A stretch of DNA of 64,000 bases from an uncultured Eubacteriales bacterium. GTDB taxonomy: Bacteria > Bacillota > Clostridia > Oscillospirales > Oscillospiraceae. A model generated the notes under the pieces. The model was given only the letters and a program-made list of their open reading frames with translations. It was not told the origin of the DNA and did no database searches. The position numbers were made by a program, and so were the translations under genes. Positions 20,084-27,607 of this stretch are shown piece by piece; the stretch's first letter is position 1; every line of letters begins with the position of its first letter. The stretch covers positions 16,118-80,117 of the forward strand of contig UQYT01000006.1 in the NCBI GenBank assembly GCA_900545405.1, given 5' to 3'.

Positions 20084-20112
20084 ATCATACACCTGCGCCT
20101 CAAACTTGTCAA
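20084..20112 (-). promoter_or_regulatory. consensus promoter of the RHH-clpB operon
   Basis: TTGACA (20107-20112), 17-base spacer, TATGAT (20084-20089) on the minus strand, 33 bases before the ATG. It is a vegetative sigma-A promoter, so clpB is not obviously under an alternative heat-shock sigma factor. Confidence 0.85.
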
Positions 20113-20234
20113 GAGTCTTATATAATTTTATTTGCGAATTATATGTGAACATTTCGAGCGAAAGCAAGGCGACGGGCGCCGAGGGCAAAAAAATAGCGCC
20201 CGCCGGGCGGCGGACGAAAAAGGGCATAAAAAAA

Positions 20235-20342
20235 GCATCTGACCCCTGCACTTTATATCCTTGAGCCTTTTCCATAGCATATGCTTTCAGAAATAATTCC
20301 TCTGGACAATCGGCTCTAAGAATCAAGGCAGGGGTCAGACGC
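20235..20342. repeat. 108-bp element bounded by 15-bp inverted repeats
   Basis: GCATCTGACCCCTGC (20235-20249) and GCAGGGGTCAGACGC (20328-20342) form an inverted repeat with one mismatch. The interior has further short complementary blocks (CCTTGA/TCAAGG) and, on the minus strand, an open stretch of about 30 codons that looks protein-like (LFLKAYAMEKAQGYKVQGSD). GGGGTCAGAC-type ends resemble those around REP-associated Y1 transposase genes, so a decayed mobile remnant is possible. Confidence 0.45.
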
Positions 20343-20852
20343 GGTGATTCTTGGTATCTAACATCAATTTAACCTCTCTTTCCACAGATTTCGGAAGAGT
20401 CCGAACCTCCGGCGTGCCGCAAGCTGCTGTGTTCTGTTCCGTCCGGTATGCCTTGTTTGCCTTAGTCAATTTCAGCTTCTCTTTTTGTGAGATGTGCCGT
20501 TTTGTTTAAATTGATCTTCAAGCTGCTTTTAACAAAGCTGTGTTGGCATCGGCGGTAAATCAAAGATGGATATATTTTGTATATCAAGTGTGCAGCCCGG
20601 CTCACCGCTCCGGTCGGCGTTCCGATCAGGTAAGGCGTTGGCTTTCGCCTTCGCTCTCATCCTTTGGCCATAATATACTACCGAAGCGGCTTGATGTCAA
20701 CACAAAATATACTTGTTTCACAGTTTTGGCGAAACAACGAAAATAGTTTCAAGGGGGTGTTTATGGCTTTTCAAAGCGTCCCGGATGTGATAAAATACAA
20801 AATTGGGAGCGAAAAGGACCCGCCGGAAGGCGGGCCCTTTTTCTTTTGGCGG
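20343..20852. other. non-coding stretch left of the IS30 element
   Basis: No convincing gene. On the minus strand there is a promoter-like TTGACA (20695-20700), 17 bases, TATATT (20672-20677), and about 56 open codons ending near 20342 without a clear start, including PEVRTLPKSVEREVKLML. On the plus strand a terminator hairpin lies at 20812-20845. It looks like debris of a decayed element or gene. Confidence 0.4.
20812..20845 (+). terminator. intrinsic terminator
   Basis: Stem ACCCGCC/GGCGGGC with flanking A and T runs, loop GGAA, then TTTTTCTTTT. The gene it served is not recognisable. Confidence 0.65.
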
Positions 20853-21937
20853 GTGAATTATACTATCAAGTGCAACACTTTAGGGGGATAAAAAGAAGTT
20901 CATACAGGCCCCTGGTAGAATGAAGTTACCACACCACCAAACCACCGGAGGGAACTGTATGAACTACCGTCATCTTAGCATAGAAGAGCGCTGTTGTATA
21001 CGGAAATATTATGTGGATGGTCTGAGTTACCGAGAAATCGCCCGGTTAATCGGGCGGAGCGTAAGCACGGTATCCCGTGAGATACGCCGGAACTGCACAC
21101 ATATGCATGATATTCCAACCTACTACCCGCATACTGCACAGAAAAAGTATTTGCTGCGTCGCTCGTACTGTCACCGGGGGATGTTTCATTCACAAGAGGT
21201 GATTGACTACATAGAGGAAAAGCTGCGGGCAACTTGGTCGCCGGAGCAGATTGCCTGTACTCCTTGCGAGCTGAAGATGCCCAGTTGGCGGACTATCTAT
21301 CGCTGGATCTACGAGAAATACCTGGTAAAGGGCAATCTGAAAGTGCTGCGCCGGAAGGGAAAAAGTCATGGAGTAAAAGAAACACGAGGGAAATACAGCA
21401 AGGGGAAATCGATTCGTAAGCGGGACAAGTCAGTATACAGCCGTCAGGAAGCCGGGCACTGGGAAGCGGATACGGTAGTGAGTGGCCAAGGTAAAAGTAA
21501 GGCCTGCTTTGCCACCTTGGCAGAGCGCAAAACCCGGTTTTACATTGCTGTGAAACTTCCTGACAAAAAAGCGGGAACCATGGAAAACGCCATTGTTTCA
21601 GCGCTGTCTGCCTTCCCCCCACAGTTGGTCAAGACCATTACCTGTGACCGGGGGACGGAGTTTGCCAACTGGCGCAGAATCGAGGAGCGGCTCCATTGTG
21701 ACGTCTATTTTACCGACCCCTATTGTGCCTGGCAGAAAGGCACAAACGAAAACCTCAATGGTTTGCTCCGGGAGTTTTATCCCAAAGGCAGAAACCTCTC
21801 CCGCGTTGCTCCTGCCACACTAAAACGAAACCTGGCGTTGATTAACGCCAGGCCTCGTAAAGTTCTTAACTTTCATTCTGCTCAGGAATTATGGGACTTC
21901 GAACTCAACTCCTGTTGCACTTAGTTTGACAATTCAC
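20853..21937 (+). mobile_element. IS30-family insertion sequence
   Basis: About 1,085 bp. The ends share GTGAATT followed a few bases in by AAGTGCAACA in opposite orientation: left at 20853-20882, right at about 21908-21937. One transposase gene fills the interior. The right end stops two bases beyond the TGA of the XRE gene at 21939. No clear target duplication could be read. Confidence 0.82.
20959..21924 (+). CDS. IS30-family transposase
   Basis: DDE transposase of 321 residues. An N-terminal helix-turn-helix (residues ~5-45: HLSIEERCCIRKYYVDGLSY then IARLIGRSVSTVSREIRRN) binds the terminal repeats. The catalytic triad is D in GHWEADTV, D in CDRGTEF, and E in GTNENLNGLLREF; the last is the family's signature around the glutamate. 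It appears full-length and intact. The ATG at 20959 with GGAGGGAAC upstream is preferred to an in-frame codon at 20920. Confidence 0.93.
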   Translation: MNYRHLSIEERCCIRKYYVDGLSYREIARLIGRSVSTVSREIRRNCTHMHDIPTYYPHTAQKKYLLRRSYCHRGMFHSQEVIDYIEEKLRATWSPEQIACTPCELKMPSWRTIYRWIYEKYLVKGNLKVLRRKGKSHGVKETRGKYSKGKSIRKRDKSVYSRQEAGHWEADTVVSGQGKSKACFATLAERKTRFYIAVKLPDKKAGTMENAIVSALSAFPPQLVKTITCDRGTEFANWRRIEERLHCDVYFTDPYCAWQKGTNENLNGLLREFYPKGRNLSRVAPATLKRNLALINARPRKVLNFHSAQELWDFELNSCCT

Positions 21938-21938
21938 T

Positions 21939-22139
21939 TCACCGCTTGTCGCTCACACCGAGAAGGTAGTCGACGCTGCACTTGTATAGCGCGGCGAGCT
22001 TTATCAGCGTCTGCGTCGGGATGTCGTTCTCGCCGGTCTCGTACTTCGAGTAGCCCGTCTGCGACATCTGCAAATACTTCGCCACCTGCGCCTGCGTCAT
22101 ATCCGCGTCCTCGCGCAGGTCCCTGAGCCTTGGATACAT
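21939..22139 (-). CDS. small XRE-family transcriptional regulator
   Basis: A 66-residue single-domain helix-turn-helix protein of the Cro/CI type: MYPRLRDLREDADMTQAQVA, then YLQMSQTGYSKYETGENDIP, then TLIKLAALYKCSVDYLLGVS. The ATG at 22139 follows GAGGTG at good spacing; a GTG at 22157 is a poorer start. Two near-identical palindromic operators lie 25-70 bases upstream, suggesting autoregulation. The IS30 element ends two bases after the stop, so the coding sequence is intact but its natural 3' end is lost. Confidence 0.88.
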   Translation of the reverse strand: MYPRLRDLREDADMTQAQVAKYLQMSQTGYSKYETGENDIPTQTLIKLAALYKCSVDYLLGVSDKR

Positions 22140-22165
22140 CCGTGTCACCTCGGACACAGTATTTC

Positions 22166-22210
22166 ATAACCTGAAACAGATTATTGAAGATTAACCTGAA
22201 ACAGGTTAAT
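22166..22210 (-). promoter_or_regulatory. two operators of the XRE regulator
   Basis: Perfect palindrome ATTAACCTG-AAA-CAGGTTAAT at 22190-22210 and a related copy ATAACCTG-AAA-CAGATTAT at 22166-22184. Their centres are 25 bases apart. They lie between the truncated host gene and the XRE gene, as expected for autoregulation. Confidence 0.75.
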
Positions 22211-22261
22211 GCGGACGCGCTTTGCCCCGGGGCCGATTTGGTCCCGGGGCTGCTTTGGGTT

Positions 22262-22945
22262 TCAGCTGGTGGTCGTGGTGCAGTCGCCGGAGGGGAAGAA
22301 CTCCTCGACGGGGAAGCGGATCTGGGAGAAGATCTCGCAGGGGTCGTCGTTGCAGCGGCCGCCGGCGCATTCCTTCTCGGGCACGCAGTAATCGTAGGCC
22401 GGGATGAGCAGCTGGGTGTCGCGCTCAAGGCGGATGATGGAGAACTGGCCGAGGGTGACGTACAGCCTGCGGCCGGTGTCGGTGGTGACCAGCGCCTCGC
22501 CGAAGCGGGCGAGGATGCAGGCCGGGATGTCGTGTCTGTCGTTGTCGCAGCAGACGTTGCAGTTGGCGTCTACGAGCTTGAGGTGCAGCGCTATGGGGTC
22601 GACGGCCTCGACGTAGGCGGTGGGCATGCCGTCGTCCACGCAGCTGCAGTCGCACAGGTCGGACGAGAACGTCTTTACCGTGCCCTCGCCGCCGCAGAGC
22701 ATGACGCGCTTGTCGAAGATGGCGAGTCCCGTGACGGTGTTCCCGCCGGGGAAGGTCTCGCCCGTTATCTTGTAGAAATATGTGACGTCTACGGTGTAAT
22801 AGCCCTTGTTAAAGGTGATGGCCTCGACGTTCACCTCGGCATACAGCAGCTCCGCGCTCTTGGGCCGGACGCTGAAGGCGTTGTCTATGTAGGTCTGGGA
22901 CCCGACGGTGGGGTAAACCCGGAGGTCTTCTATGCAGTCTTTGTC
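22262..22945 (-). pseudogene. 3' part of a cysteine-rich host gene split by the prophage
   Basis: About 228 codons without a native start. From attL the frame reads DKDCIEDLRVYPTVGSQTYI, then SVRPKSAELLYAEVNVEAIT, a beta-rich body and cysteine clusters CDCSC and CNVCC, ending GDCTTTTS. The frame continues exactly into the fragment at 63924-64000 across the 11-bp att core. A GTG at 22834 could allow internal initiation. I recall such proteins as conserved hypotheticals of Clostridia; I cannot assign a function. Cysteine-rich, coat-like composition is noted only as a hint. Confidence 0.8.
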
Positions 22946-22966
22946 ATAAGACTGACCGTTTTATAA
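22935..22966 (+). repeat. attL: att core plus phage arm
   Basis: Core CAGTCTTTGTC (22935-22945) followed by the phage half-site AGACTGACCGTTTTATAA (22949-22966). The arm is the exact reverse complement of the arm at attR. The integrase stop lies ten bases further on. Confidence 0.9.
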
Positions 22967-22975
22967 ATATGGCAG

Positions 22976-24496
22976 TTAAAAATCGCGGAGCTGGAGCTCC
23001 AGGGTGAAGTCGCGGGGTTTGGTTTTCTTCTCTTTGGTGTAGGTTACTTCCACGCCGAGTGCTTTTAGGGCACTGTTCTTGTCGGCGGGAGACATGGTGG
23101 GGTAGAGCTGGACCAGATTCTCCAATGCGGCGGCGGCTTTGCGCGGGTCGCTGCGGCGGCGCTCATCTATCTGGCGTTCGAGGTCTGCCCGTTTGCTTGC
23201 AAGCTCGGCAAGCTCTTTTTCTGCGGCGTCGAGCCTTGAGCGAAACGTAGAGCGGTCATAGGTGCCGTCCTCGAGGAATTCATACAGACGCGGGATGCGG
23301 GCCTGTACGCGCTCCTGCTCGCGCTGCGCGGCTGCAAGGGCGGCTTCCAGCGCGTCAACATTTGGCGCGGCGCCCGAGTCTATGAGAAGTCGGAGCCGGG
23401 CGAGCTCGTCATACAGCAGCTCGACCATGCGCTCCTCCACATACTCGAACTTCGCGCCGGCGGTACAGCCCTTTGTGGTGCACAGCAGATACGGCTCGCC
23501 GCTGCTGCTGCCCATGCGCTGCATATTGTTCCCGCACTTCGAGCAGCGGATGATGCCTGCAAAGGGGTTTGCGCGCTGGCCGGTGTTGCTGGGCGGTATG
23601 TATCGCTGCTTCCTGCGCTCCTGAGCTTCCAGCCAGGTGTCCCATGGGATGATCGCTTCGTGCACGCCGTCCACCATCAGCCACTCGCCCTCCGGAGTGT
23701 AAACGACGTGATGCTTGTCTTTGCCGTGGGCTCCGGGGCGGTAGTGCTTTACGCGGTTCCAGGCGACCTTACCGGCGAAGGTGGGATTGCGCAGTACGTG
23801 CCGCACTGTGTTCCGGTTCCACTCGGCGCCGCGTCGAGGGGTACTCCCCATGACGTTGAGCTCCTGCGCTATGGTCTGCGCGCCGATACCGGCGAGATAA
23901 CGCTCGTAGATATAGCGCACGAAACGCGCTTCCTCGGGGATGACCTCCAGCGAAGGCAGCTTGCCGATGCGGCAACGGCGGTAGCCGTAGGGCGCGTTGG
24001 CCGTATAGCCGCCGGCCTCTATGGTCTGCATCAGACCGCGCCTCATACGTTTCCGGATTGCCCTCCACTCGGCACGAGCAAAAAAGGCCTTAAACTCCGT
24101 CATCTCGATATCGACGTCGTTCGTGAGGTCATAGGTTTTCTCAGGCGTGATTATCAGTGTGCCGGACTCGCGGAAGGCGTCCAGGATGGTGCCTTGGTCG
24201 GCCATGCCGCCGCGCCCGAGGCGGTCGATGTCCATGCACAGCACGGCCTCAACTTCGCCGGCGCGGATGCGCTCGAGCAGCTTGAGCATTTCCGGGCGCG
24301 CATAGAGCTTTTCTCCGGACGCCACTTCCTCGTACACGCCGTCCACGGGCAGGCCGAGCCGGTCGGCCAGTTCCTCCAGCGCGGCCCAGTGCTTCGCCAG
24401 CACCTCCTCCGTGCTCTGCCCCTCCTCCGCGCGGCTCTTGCGGAGATACATGAAATTCGTATGGATCACCCCCTTGAATTGAATATAGAACGACAA
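22976..24496 (-). CDS. int: large serine integrase
   Basis: About 500 residues. Resolvase catalytic domain (MYLRKSRAEEG with the likely catalytic serine, LCMDIDRLGRGG), recombinase domain (YRRCRIGKLPSLEVIPEEAR, GAQTIAQELN), zinc ribbon RCSKCGNNMQ with a distal cysteine pair, and a C-terminal coiled coil (~370-450) that governs integration versus excision. It integrates and, with a directionality factor, excises the prophage at the att sites. The start is uncertain: the TTG at 24496 lacks a clear ribosome site, a GTG at about 24466 sits on AAGGGGG, and the ATG at 24451 starts the conserved domain. Confidence 0.95.
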   Translation of the reverse strand: MSFYIQFKGVIHTNFMYLRKSRAEEGQSTEEVLAKHWAALEELADRLGLPVDGVYEEVASGEKLYARPEMLKLLERIRAGEVEAVLCMDIDRLGRGGMADQGTILDAFRESGTLIITPEKTYDLTNDVDIEMTEFKAFFARAEWRAIRKRMRRGLMQTIEAGGYTANAPYGYRRCRIGKLPSLEVIPEEARFVRYIYERYLAGIGAQTIAQELNVMGSTPRRGAEWNRNTVRHVLRNPTFAGKVAWNRVKHYRPGAHGKDKHHVVYTPEGEWLMVDGVHEAIIPWDTWLEAQERRKQRYIPPSNTGQRANPFAGIIRCSKCGNNMQRMGSSSGEPYLLCTTKGCTAGAKFEYVEERMVELLYDELARLRLLIDSGAAPNVDALEAALAAAQREQERVQARIPRLYEFLEDGTYDRSTFRSRLDAAEKELAELASKRADLERQIDERRRSDPRKAAAALENLVQLYPTMSPADKNSALKALGVEVTYTKEKKTKPRDFTLELQLRDF

Positions 24497-24543
24497 GTAT
24501 TACTTAACAAGTTCTAAAGCCCTGCCTCAGGAGAGACGGCTTT

Positions 24544-24999
24544 TTATTTTTTATGATTCATTTTTAACTCGTCGCACAATCTTTCTATCTCCCAGCGGGC
24601 CGAGGTGGACGGGAAAAAGAGAAGTTCATCAAAACCATATTTATTTGAAACGTCATTATACCACTCATTGTACGACATTTTGCTATGCCATTCTCGCCAT
24701 GCGTCACGCTGCCAAGCCTCCTCTCTCATATACTCTGGCAGAACTTCTATCGCAGCTATCGTGGCGGCTGCCTTTATGGCTTCGTCGTATTCTTGACTCC
24801 ATCTCTTATTTATTGCACTCTCTAGAGTTTGCATCACGCCATACACTGGGAATGATAGACCGTAGCACATCAAGATGACGGCCTCTTTCAACTTGCCAAT
24901 TGACTTCCCACGGCGATTGCAACTCCATTCCAAAAGGCGGCCTAAAGCGCAGAGGATGAAGGCAATGCCTAAATAGGCTAATATGTCCGACAACTTCAT
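24544..24999 (-). CDS. hypothetical membrane-anchored protein of the lysogeny module
   Basis: A 151-residue protein, not recognised. A hydrophobic N-terminus (about 5-22, LAYLGIAFILCALGRLL) and a second hydrophobic stretch (about 42-58) suggest one or two membrane segments, followed by a charged, tryptophan-rich cytoplasmic part. Between integrase and repressor on the repressor strand, it should be expressed in the lysogen. Superinfection exclusion or defence is a position-based guess. The AT content is higher than in flanking genes. Confidence 0.65.
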   Translation of the reverse strand: MKLSDILAYLGIAFILCALGRLLEWSCNRRGKSIGKLKEAVILMCYGLSFPVYGVMQTLESAINKRWSQEYDEAIKAAATIAAIEVLPEYMREEAWQRDAWREWHSKMSYNEWYNDVSNKYGFDELLFFPSTSARWEIERLCDELKMNHKK

Positions 25000-25017
25000 A
25001 TTGAGCCTCCCACAAAA

Positions 25018-25036
25018 GCGCGGCTACAGGCCGCGC
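25018..25036 (-). terminator. terminator after the phage repressor
   Basis: Stem GCGCGGC/GCCGCGC with loop TACAG, T-rich on both sides (TTTT on the minus strand). It separates the repressor from the membrane-protein gene. Confidence 0.7.
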
Positions 25037-25061
25037 CTTTTTCTATATTCGCTGATATCTA

Positions 25062-25526
25062 TTATCCGGCGCTGGCACGCTCGTTTCTTGTGGGGTCTTC
25101 GTACTTTTTGAGAATATGCTTAATTACATCTCGATCATCATCGCTTGCCCGTCTGTACAATTCAATAAAGTAAAGTTCATTTTCACTTAGCTCGCTATCA
25201 TTCGATAGAGGGCCAGCAAGCCGTATGTAGTCACTGCGCAATCCGGGAGGGACACCGCGGGACTGCAACAGGTATAGTTTTTCCTCATCATTTCTTGCAT
25301 TCTGATAATCCTCATAAAAGTCGTCTGGCCAATTACCAATTAGGAAATCAGAGTCAACGCCGAGAAGCTCAGAAAGCTTTTTTAACATTAATATATCTGG
25401 TTCTCGCTTATCCTTCTCCCAATAGTTTAACCTAGTGGGAGTAATACCCATCAGTTCAGCGAGCTGCTTTTGAGAATATTCTTTTTTATTGCGGGCGTAA
25501 ACTAACCGCTTGCCAAAAGTGTCCAT
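25062..25526 (-). CDS. phage repressor, XRE/CI-like
   Basis: A 154-residue protein. Residues 1-65 form a Cro/CI helix-turn-helix (FGKRLVYARNKKEYSQKQLA, ELMGITPTRLNYWEKDKREP, KLSELLGVDSDFLIGN). The C-terminal half is acidic and unrecognised, without a LexA-type Ser-Lys protease signature. ATG at 25526 follows AAAGGAGG. It is divergent from the Cro-like gene, with palindromic operators between, the classic lysogeny switch layout. Confidence 0.9.
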   Translation of the reverse strand: MDTFGKRLVYARNKKEYSQKQLAELMGITPTRLNYWEKDKREPDILMLKKLSELLGVDSDFLIGNWPDDFYEDYQNARNDEEKLYLLQSRGVPPGLRSDYIRLAGPLSNDSELSENELYFIELYRRASDDDRDVIKHILKKYEDPTRNERASAG

Positions 25527-25546
25527 ATACTTGCCTCCTTTTATAA

Positions 25547-25648
25547 TACAATAACGCAAATAGCTAATCAGGTCAATATAAAAATAAGCAATTTGCGAAG
25601 TATTACCGTTTTGCTATTGACAAATAAGCAAAACGGTAATATTATAAT
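25547..25648. promoter_or_regulatory. lysogeny switch: divergent promoters and operators
   Basis: AT-rich 158-bp gap. Plus side: 15-bp inverted arms TATTACCGTTTTGCT (25601-25615) and AGCAAAACGGTAATA (25627-25641) flank TTGACA (25617-25622), with TATAAT at 25643-25648 (20-base spacing, long). Minus side: TTGACC (about 25573-25578) and TATTGT (about 25550-25555) with 17 bases between, overlapping the half-sites CGCAAAT (25555-25561) and ATTTGCG (25591-25597). Confidence 0.72.
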
Positions 25649-25684
25649 CTTGCAATTATCATAATGCTAATCGAGGTGATAAAC

Positions 25685-25891
25685 ATGTATCCAAATCTCA
25701 AGGCAGAACAAGCACGAAATGGTTACAGCAACGGGTTCGTAGCAGAGAAGCTTGGCATGTCTCGAAGCAATTACGAGACGAAGTGCCGTAACGGGCGCTT
25801 CCGCGTCAGTGAGGCGCGCATACTGTGCCAACTGTTTAATGCGGATTTCAACTACTTGTTCGAGCTGCCTTTGGAACAGACGGCGCAGTAA
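25685..25891 (+). CDS. Cro-like small regulator
   Basis: A 68-residue helix-turn-helix protein (MYPNLKAEQARNGYSNGFVA, EKLGMSRSNYETKCRNGRFR), divergent from the repressor. It has the position and size of a Cro or antirepressor-type protein that commits to lytic growth. ATG at 25685 follows GAGGTGAT; the upstream in-frame ATG at 25664 has no ribosome site. Confidence 0.85.
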   Translation: MYPNLKAEQARNGYSNGFVAEKLGMSRSNYETKCRNGRFRVSEARILCQLFNADFNYLFELPLEQTAQ

Positions 25892-25903
25892 GGAGGTGAG
25901 GGC

Positions 25904-26257
25904 GTGAGCTGTGACATGGCGGCGGCGTTTTGCATAGGGATATCGACGGTGTTTGGGCTTCGGAAAGCGGTGAAGATGAGAAACGGCGGGGAGCACAAAG
26001 TCTTTGGGGCCGCGATGCTCATAACACAGCCGCTGATTTGGGTCGCATCACTGTGGAAACAGCTCCGTTTCGGGAGCGACACCGCATTCTCGCTTGGATT
26101 ATACATAGCCGGTATCACGATAGAGGGGGCTGCACTAAGCCTAATATTCCTTGCCATAGGCGGGAAAGCCTTTGCCTGGGAGAATGCAAAGGCTTTCGGT
26201 ATGGCACTATTTTGGGTCGTTGTCATGTGCGTGCTCACTTTGATATTTGGTAACTGA
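25904..26257 (+). CDS. hypothetical small membrane protein
   Basis: A 117-residue protein with hydrophobic segments around residues 5-20, 35-52, 63-85 and 95-115, so probably three or four membrane helices. GTG at 25904 follows AAGGAGGTG closely. No family recognised. Its 3' end overlaps a gene on the other strand by about 50 bases. Confidence 0.7.
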   Translation: MSCDMAAAFCIGISTVFGLRKAVKMRNGGEHKVFGAAMLITQPLIWVASLWKQLRFGSDTAFSLGLYIAGITIEGAALSLIFLAIGGKAFAWENAKAFGMALFWVVVMCVLTLIFGN

Positions 26258-26599
26258 GTCTAAAGCGGAGCGCAGGCGCTTTGTGTCGGTGCTGTTCGCA
26301 GCGTCGAAAAGCTCGCTGAGCAAATCATACAGCTTGCCATCCGCTGACGCACGGACTTCGCCTATAGCTGAAAGGGCCCTTCTGCGGTCTTCCGCGACGG
26401 GTGAGCTAAAGAGGCGCGCGACCGCGGCCAACATGGAATTAAAGCCTTCCAATTTGCGCTGTTCTTGCTCGTGTGCCCACTGCGCTTCAAGCTCCCTTAA
26501 TTTCCGCGCAGCCTCATATTTTGCTACCCCGAAAGAAACTGCGGCAGAAATTAAAGCGCATACCGTGGCAGTAATAAAATCCGAAAAGTTGAAATTCAA
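26207..26599 (-). CDS. hypothetical membrane-anchored coiled-coil protein
   Basis: A 130-residue protein: one N-terminal membrane helix (about 8-25, ITATVCALISAAVSFGVA) then a charged helical stretch (KLRELEAQWAHEQEQRKLEG) and a C-terminal helical part. A TTG start at 26599 is supported by GGGAGGTG seven bases upstream. It is opposite to its neighbours, and its end overlaps the plus-strand membrane protein gene, so it may be a lysogenic cargo gene. Confidence 0.6.
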   Translation of the reverse strand: MNFNFSDFITATVCALISAAVSFGVAKYEAARKLRELEAQWAHEQEQRKLEGFNSMLAAVARLFSSPVAEDRRRALSAIGEVRASADGKLYDLLSELFDAANSTDTKRLRSALDSVTKYQSEHAHDNDPK

Positions 26600-26668
26600 A
26601 CGACGTCACCTCCCTTCCGGATGATTTTACCACCGGGCGAGGAGGTGGACAAGAGGGGAGGTGAGGGC

Positions 26669-26887
26669 GTGAGCGGCGGTAATAAAAAGCCCGCGCTGGA
26701 TGAGCGCGAGCGGGATGAAGTTCAATTCAAAGGCGTTATATTTTTTACTGCCAACGATTCTGGTGGAGAGCCGGAAAGCGGCGAAGGGCTCTACGATGCT
26801 TGCGTCAATGGCAAAACTGACATAGGCACAGACCACCACATTCAAACAGGAACTATTTCTGAAGCGATATTCGGCTGCCAGGAGTGA
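26669..26887 (+). CDS. hypothetical phage protein
   Basis: 72 residues from a GTG preceded by GGGGAGGTGAGGGC. The sequence is acidic and hydrophilic (ALDERERDEVQFKGVIFF, then a glycine-rich tail), with no recognised domain. An in-frame ATG at 26621 is less likely because it lacks a ribosome site. Possible excision or early-control factor by position only. Confidence 0.5.
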   Translation: MSGGNKKPALDERERDEVQFKGVIFFTANDSGGEPESGEGLYDACVNGKTDIGTDHHIQTGTISEAIFGCQE

Positions 26888-26968
26888 AAACTGATAGATG
26901 GGCGGCTACGTAAGCAGTAATCATTCAGGCTGAGGCACACATAGGCTTGAAGGTGGAGGTGAGGGGCT

Positions 26969-27166
26969 GTGGCGGAGCCTGTTTATCCGATAATCACGAA
27001 AGAGGAGACCGAGGACGGGTACATATTACGGTACGACTATGGCCCAAAGCAGGGCGTCACGACCTGCATCGTACACCGGCGGCCGACGACGGAGGAGGAA
27101 CGCTCGCGCATGCGCAGCGGTATCAACAGGATAATACGCCCGTACGGCTACGTGCTGGCGGACTGA
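26969..27166 (+). CDS. hypothetical phage protein
   Basis: 65 residues from a GTG with GGAGGTG upstream. The sequence (PVYPIITKEETEDGYILRYD, TEEERSRMRSGINRIIRPYG) resembles short conserved phage proteins that lie next to early regulators, but I cannot name a family. It is soluble, with a beta-rich first half and a helical second half. Confidence 0.6.
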   Translation: MAEPVYPIITKEETEDGYILRYDYGPKQGVTTCIVHRRPTTEEERSRMRSGINRIIRPYGYVLAD

Positions 27167-27179
27167 GAGGGTCACAAAC

Positions 27180-27563
27180 ATGGTTATGTCCGAAAGCGAA
27201 ATCGTCCGGGAGTACCGGACGGCGAAGAACAAGTCCAAGCAAATCGAGGTACTGGCGGAGCTGAATGCGGTAAAGGCGGACTGGATAAAGGATATCCTCC
27301 TGCGCAATCCGGAGAGCGGATATGTGAAGCCGGGGCCAAAGCCCAAGCAGAAGGCGGCGGCGGAGACGGAAGCGGTGCGGGAGGTCAACGCGCTGGCACC
27401 GGAAGCGCCGGGTTGGGCGGACAGGGACCGCGGAGGGGCGGCGCTGCTGCTCATGGAGCTGGCGGCTATGCTGGAGCGCTGTGAGGATATTGACTGCCTC
27501 GAGAAGCTGGAGCTGGCGGCCACGCTGAGCGGCGGCCGCGTGATGATAGTGGACATCCACTGA
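27180..27563 (+). CDS. hypothetical phage protein with proline/lysine hook
   Basis: 127 residues. The N-terminal third is helical and charged (REYRTAKNKSKQIEVLAELN, with WIKDILL). A PGPKPKQK segment near residues 51-58 could touch DNA, and the C-terminal half is leucine-rich (ALLLMELAAMLERCEDIDCL). The N-terminal part looks like short helix-turn-helix proteins that read tRNA-like or DNA signals, but this is weak. ATG at 27180 or 27186. Confidence 0.6.
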   Translation: MVMSESEIVREYRTAKNKSKQIEVLAELNAVKADWIKDILLRNPESGYVKPGPKPKQKAAAETEAVREVNALAPEAPGWADRDRGGAALLLMELAAMLERCEDIDCLEKLELAATLSGGRVMIVDIH

Positions 27564-27607
27564 GGCGGCCCACATGAAAAACACGAGAAAGCACAGGGGG
27601 GCAAGGA

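Noticed and set aside
20048..20326. A 92-codon minus-strand ORF upstream of the RHH gene.
   Set aside because: It covers the promoter and leader of the RHH gene; only its first third looks protein-like and is treated as a decayed fragment.
20540..20891. Two overlapping plus-strand ORFs of 68 and 75 codons before IS30.
   Set aside because: One runs through a terminator hairpin into the IS end; no protein-like character.
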